NCBI GenBank assembly: GCA_902561585.1
Contig: CACEQK010000002.1
Span: 1-64,000 of the forward strand
Direction: 5' to 3'
Origin: an uncultured Pelagibacteraceae bacterium
GTDB lineage: Bacteria > Pseudomonadota > Alphaproteobacteria > Pelagibacterales > Pelagibacteraceae
Length of the DNA stretch: 64,000 nucleotides
How positions within the stretch are numbered: position 1 is the stretch's first letter; each line of letters opens with the position of its first letter. The notes beneath the pieces were generated by a model. The model did no database searches, was not told the DNA's origin, and saw nothing but the letters and a program-made list of their open reading frames with translations. Shown in pieces: positions 61,069 to 64,000 of this stretch. The translations under genes were made by a program, and so were the position numbers.

Positions 61069-61780
61069 TGGCTTTAGTCCCTCCAAGATATGACTCTTTT
61101 ACACTTTCGTCGTACATTAATTTCTTACTATCGCCTTCAACATTGATCACACCGTCTTTAATTACATACCCGTAATCAGCAAGTAATAATGCCATCCTAA
61201 CATTTTGTTCAACGACTAGAACTGTTAGTCCATCTTGTCTAATTCTATTAATATTTTTAAAAATATCTAAAACAATTTGAGGCGCTAAAGCAGCACTAGG
61301 TTCGTCTAGCATTATCATTTTAGGATTAGACATTAATCCTCTTCCAATACATAACATTTGCAACTCACCACCTGATAAAGTTGCGGCTAACTGATCTTTT
61401 CTTTCATTTAATCTAGGAAAATAATTATAAACTTTTTCTAAATTATCTAATAGTTGTTGTTTGCTTTTTAAAATAAAGCCGCCCAATTTTAAATTTTCAG
61501 TGACAGACATTGCTGGGAAAACATCCTTTCCTTGAGTTACTTGCACCAATCCTCTTCCAACTATTTCGTGAGCAGGCAAGTTTTGAATTTGTTCACCATT
61601 AAATTCGATCGTACCTTTCCATGATCTAATTAATCCAGATGCAGCTCTTAGAATTGTTGATTTGCCTGTTCCATTACCACCGAGCAATGCAACTATAGAT
61701 TGTTTTTCAACTTTCATATTAGCTCCATTTAAAATTTGCACCGAGCCATATCCAGAAATAAGTTGATTAATCTTAAGCAA
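61061..61780 (-). CDS. livF: Branched-chain-type ABC transporter ATP-binding protein (LivF-like)
   Basis: The 239-residue ATPase has Walker A ALLGGNGTGKSTILRA, the Q-loop region LVQVTQGKDVFPAMSVTENL, signature LSGGELQMLCIGRGLM, Walker B KMIMLDEPSAALAP and the H-loop substitute LVVEQNVRMALLLAD. It begins with TTG at 61780, four bases after GGAGG (61785-61789); no ATG fits. It is the first gene of the operon and lies about 112 bases from the divergent livK. Confidence 0.9.
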   Translation of the reverse strand: MLKINQLISGYGSVQILNGANMKVEKQSIVALLGGNGTGKSTILRAASGLIRSWKGTIEFNGEQIQNLPAHEIVGRGLVQVTQGKDVFPAMSVTENLKLGGFILKSKQQLLDNLEKVYNYFPRLNERKDQLAATLSGGELQMLCIGRGLMSNPKMIMLDEPSAALAPQIVLDIFKNINRIRQDGLTVLVVEQNVRMALLLADYGYVIKDGVINVEGDSKKLMYDESVKESYLGGTKANV

Positions 61781-61892
61781 TCATCCTCCAATTTTAATTT
61801 TCTGATTTACCAAAAATGTAACTATTAGTCATAGACATTATAACTATTATTTTATAGCCTTAGCAACAATTAAATAACAAATGGGGGAAATA

Positions 61893-63083
61893 ATGAATAA
61901 ACTTAAATTTGTTTTTTCAGCAATTGTCTTTTCCGTAGGTTTAGTAATAACAACTTTAGCTCAAGCAGAAACAATCAAAATTGGTGTTTCTTTTAGAATG
62001 CTATCAGATGTTGGTTATAAACACGGAGAGTTAATTACTGATACTGTTGCAAAGTGGAATAAAGAAGGCACTATCAACGGTCAAAAAATCGACTTAACAC
62101 TTTATAACGATGAGTGTAAATCTGAGAAAGGTGTAGCAAATGCAACAAAACTTGCTTACCAAGATAAAGTTCACGTTATAATTGGATCTAGCTGTAGTTC
62201 TGTAACATTACCTATGGTACCTGTTTCAGCAAAAGCTAAAGTTCCACAAATAATACCTCACTCAACAAATGCTGACATTACCAAAAAAGGTAGTGAATAC
62301 ATTTTTAGAGTACCTGTATCATCAAGATTTTACAAAATCGTACAAGGTAAATTTACTGCAGAAAATCAAGGTACTAAGATAGCTTATATCTATGGTCCAG
62401 ATGCTGCAGGTAAAGATTTTGCATTATCTTTAGCTGATTACATGAGAGAGAACTACAACGTTGAGCCAACTTATATGGTTCAATCTGGAGAAAAAGAAAC
62501 TGACTTTAGAAGTTACTTAACTAAAGCTAAAGCAACTAATCCAGAAGTTCTTGTAATTTCAGCCCTATTGGATGAAACAGTTCGAGGACTTGTACAATCG
62601 TATGAAGTTGGAATACCAAAATCTGTTCACAGAGTAACAGCTTCAATTGGCTCTAAAGTAGAGATACCAATAAATGCTGGTTCTGCTGCAAAAGGTGTAA
62701 CTTTCTCAGCTGCATTTGCTGCATCTGATACTAGACCTGTAGCTAAGAAATTTGTGAAAATGGTAAAAGACAAATATGGTGTTGTACCTGGTCACGACTT
62801 TTCACAAATGATGGACTTACTAGATATTCTAGAGATAGCTCTTAAAAAAGTTAAATTTACTGGAGATCTAGCAGCTGACAGAAATAAAGTTAGAGACGCA
62901 ATTGCTGCGACAACTGACTTTAGAGGTTTAGCTTCTGGTCCAATCAATTTCTGTAAATCAGGAACGCCTGAGTGTAGAGATGGTAACAGAACTCCTGTTA
63001 TGATTGAGTACACTAAAGGTGGAAAAAACTTTAAAACAAAAGTTGCTGGTACTGTAACATTTAATGCTAGCGCTGGTTTATAA
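61893..63083 (+). CDS. livK: LivK/branched-chain-type periplasmic binding protein
   Basis: The 396-residue periplasmic protein has a signal peptide (about 1-25, ending TLAQA-ET). A peripla_BP_6 fold follows: IKIGVSFRMLSDVGYKHGE, VHVIIGSSCSSVTLPMVPVSAKAKVPQI, KIAYIYGPDAAGKDFALSLADYM, ETDFRSYLTKAKATNPEVLVIS and the C-terminal ANTPxC-like FCKSGTPECRDGNRTPVMIEY. ATG 61893 is used, because GGGGGA at 61883-61888 is its ribosome binding site. It is divergent from livF and is ended by a strong terminator. Family members also bind aromatic acids, amides and urea, so the ligand is unknown. Confidence 0.9.
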   Translation: MNKLKFVFSAIVFSVGLVITTLAQAETIKIGVSFRMLSDVGYKHGELITDTVAKWNKEGTINGQKIDLTLYNDECKSEKGVANATKLAYQDKVHVIIGSSCSSVTLPMVPVSAKAKVPQIIPHSTNADITKKGSEYIFRVPVSSRFYKIVQGKFTAENQGTKIAYIYGPDAAGKDFALSLADYMRENYNVEPTYMVQSGEKETDFRSYLTKAKATNPEVLVISALLDETVRGLVQSYEVGIPKSVHRVTASIGSKVEIPINAGSAAKGVTFSAAFAASDTRPVAKKFVKMVKDKYGVVPGHDFSQMMDLLDILEIALKKVKFTGDLAADRNKVRDAIAATTDFRGLASGPINFCKSGTPECRDGNRTPVMIEYTKGGKNFKTKVAGTVTFNASAGL

Positions 63084-63099
63084 TAGTTAAAAAAATTGT

Positions 63100-63130
63100 G
63101 AGCGGTAGGTAAAACTACCGCTCATTTTTT
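63100..63130 (+). terminator. Rho-independent terminator of livK
   Basis: GAGCGGTAG (63100-63108), a 6-base loop and CTACCGCTC (63115-63123) form a perfect nine-base-pair stem followed by ATTTTTT. It is one of the few GC-rich hairpins in the window and ends the livK transcript, 17 bases after its stop. Confidence 0.92.
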
Positions 63131-63146
63131 CAAGGAAACCACAAAA

Positions 63147-64000
63147 ATGATAAACGTTAATAAATTGAAGAAAGTAAAAAGCAACTTTCCTGTAATGGTT
63201 GGCAAAAGTGCTATTTCAAAAAAAGATTGTGAAAAACTTATAGACGAAATTCGAAATGCAAAATCATTTGATGATTTAATACAAGGTGGTAGAAATAGAA
63301 TTAACAAAGGGTCAAGTAATTTTAAAAATTATTTAAAAAAATCAAAATTATCTAACAAATTATATAAACAATTTAATAGCCAATCTTTTTACAAAAAAGT
63401 TGAAAATAGATTTAAAAAAACTTTTAAGGATTATGGTTGGTCAAATGCATACTTGCCTAGCAAATTTTTGCGGGAAAAATTTACAAATAAAAAATTGATG
63501 AATTCAAAAGAATTAATGAAAATGTTAGGTAAAACTTATAAAAACCCGAATGTAAATTTAGACATAGATTTTTCTGTTTCTAGGGGCGGTTATAGATTAA
63601 GGCCGCACAGAGATGATGTAACAAGACTTTATAATTTTCTTATTTATTTAAACGATATACCAAAAAAAAATGGAGGAGCTTTATCAATTTTTAAAAAGAA
63701 AACTGATATGAAATATAGAAAAAGTTTTAAAAGATTTCCTGGTATTTCTGAACTAGCAAAAGTTAAAGAATTTACTCCGTCAAAAGGGAGTGTAATTTTT
63801 TTCCAATCTACACCTAACTCTTACCATGGCGTATCTTTATTCAGAGAAATCAAAGGCAAGAAAAGATTTTTCATTTATGGAAGTTATGCTTTAAGTAAAC
63901 CTGTTGTATGGAGATATAAAAACGTTAGCTATTTGCCCAAAATTAAGAAAACAAACAAAAGAATGCTTACATCTTCACATGACTCAGATTATTTAATGAG
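63147..64000 (+). CDS. 2-oxoglutarate/Fe(II)-dependent oxygenase-like protein, open at window end
   Basis: A 284-codon frame from ATG 63147 runs off the window. It has MVGKSAISKKDCEKLIDEIRNAKSFDD-type N-terminal helices, then the core with the metal HxD in LRPHRDDVTRLYNFLIYLNDIP. KKNGGALSIFKKK and the distal His in FQSTPNSYHGVSLF follow, with an Arg in KGKKRFFIYGSYAL. This is the Fe(II)/2OG hydroxylase order. The substrate is unknown. It starts 24 bases past the terminator hairpin arms. Cut at 64000 without a stop. Confidence 0.7.
   Translation, partial: MINVNKLKKVKSNFPVMVGKSAISKKDCEKLIDEIRNAKSFDDLIQGGRNRINKGSSNFKNYLKKSKLSNKLYKQFNSQSFYKKVENRFKKTFKDYGWSNAYLPSKFLREKFTNKKLMNSKELMKMLGKTYKNPNVNLDIDFSVSRGGYRLRPHRDDVTRLYNFLIYLNDIPKKNGGALSIFKKKTDMKYRKSFKRFPGISELAKVKEFTPSKGSVIFFQSTPNSYHGVSLFREIKGKKRFFIYGSYALSKPVVWRYKNVSYLPKIKKTNKRMLTSSHDSDYLM

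Noticed and set aside
61881-61892. In-frame ATG 4 codons upstream of livK start
   Set aside because: Its GGGGGA is the ribosome binding site of the ATG at 61893, which gives a standard signal peptide.

Overview
The window looks like a streamlined, very AT-rich alphaproteobacterial genome, most probably SAR11 (Pelagibacterales, Candidatus Pelagibacter-like). The signs are low GC throughout, many overlapping start/stop codons, intergenic gaps usually under 100 bases, a circularly permuted (two-piece) tmRNA gene, an alphaproteobacterial-style lpxC-bamD-ligA run after the division cluster, and lysine/asparagine/isoleucine-rich proteins. The lineage is an inference from gene content and style; no database was searched.

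Layout. 1-4.9 kb: envelope proteolysis and housekeeping (partial DegP/Q, DUF2065, HflC, HflK on the minus strand; Mrp on plus; ThyX on minus). 5.0-8.7 kb: a SAM methyltransferase, a polytopic membrane protein of unknown function, the permuted tmRNA gene and a GNAT-like protein, all on plus. 8.7-15.8 kb: a MazG-like pyrophosphatase with an apparent 27-residue membrane peptide coupled to it, fumarase, an AsmA-like protein, UvrD/PcrA helicase and aminopeptidase P. 15.8-37.2 kb: a very long minus-strand division and cell-wall (dcw) cluster. In transcription order it reads mraZ, ftsZ, rsmH, ftsL, ftsI, murE-murF (one fused gene), mraY, murD, ftsW, murG, murC, murB, ddl, ftsQ, ftsA, lpxC, bamD, ligA. 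It starts at a sigma70-like promoter overlapped by three 10-base-spaced TGGG boxes, which looks like MraZ autoregulation. 37.2-44.1 kb: RNase P RNA, an AmpD/AmiD-like amidase, MlaA and MlaC, a CAT-anticodon tRNA and the yqeY-dnaG-rpoD operon. 44.1-51.2 kb: carAB, a 2OG-Fe(II) oxygenase, an ELM1-like protein and thioredoxin reductase. 51.2-61.8 kb: a tightly packed eleven-gene minus-strand operon. It encodes half of a branched-chain-type ABC importer (LivF, LivH), a PanE-like reductase, an acetyl-CoA-synthetase-like ligase, an enoyl-CoA hydratase (MenB-like), an enolase-superfamily enzyme, a CitE-like lyase, a gamma-glutamylcyclotransferase-fold protein and three Gfo/Idh/MocA oxidoreductases. 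61.9-64 kb: the divergent LivK-type binding protein with a strong terminator, then a second 2OG-Fe(II) oxygenase that runs off the window.

The most interesting points are: the undefined catabolic operon with its partial transporter; ftsZ moved to the head of the dcw cluster; the murE-murF fusion; a strongly diverged FtsA that keeps its membrane-anchor helix; a DnaG whose zinc ribbon has lost three of four ligands; an Mrp without the cluster-binding cysteine pair; two tiny translationally coupled ORFs (upstream of mrp, downstream of mazG); and the permuted tmRNA with a short, unusual tag and T-loop. Most genes are ordinary core genes, and no mobile element, CRISPR array or phage gene was seen.
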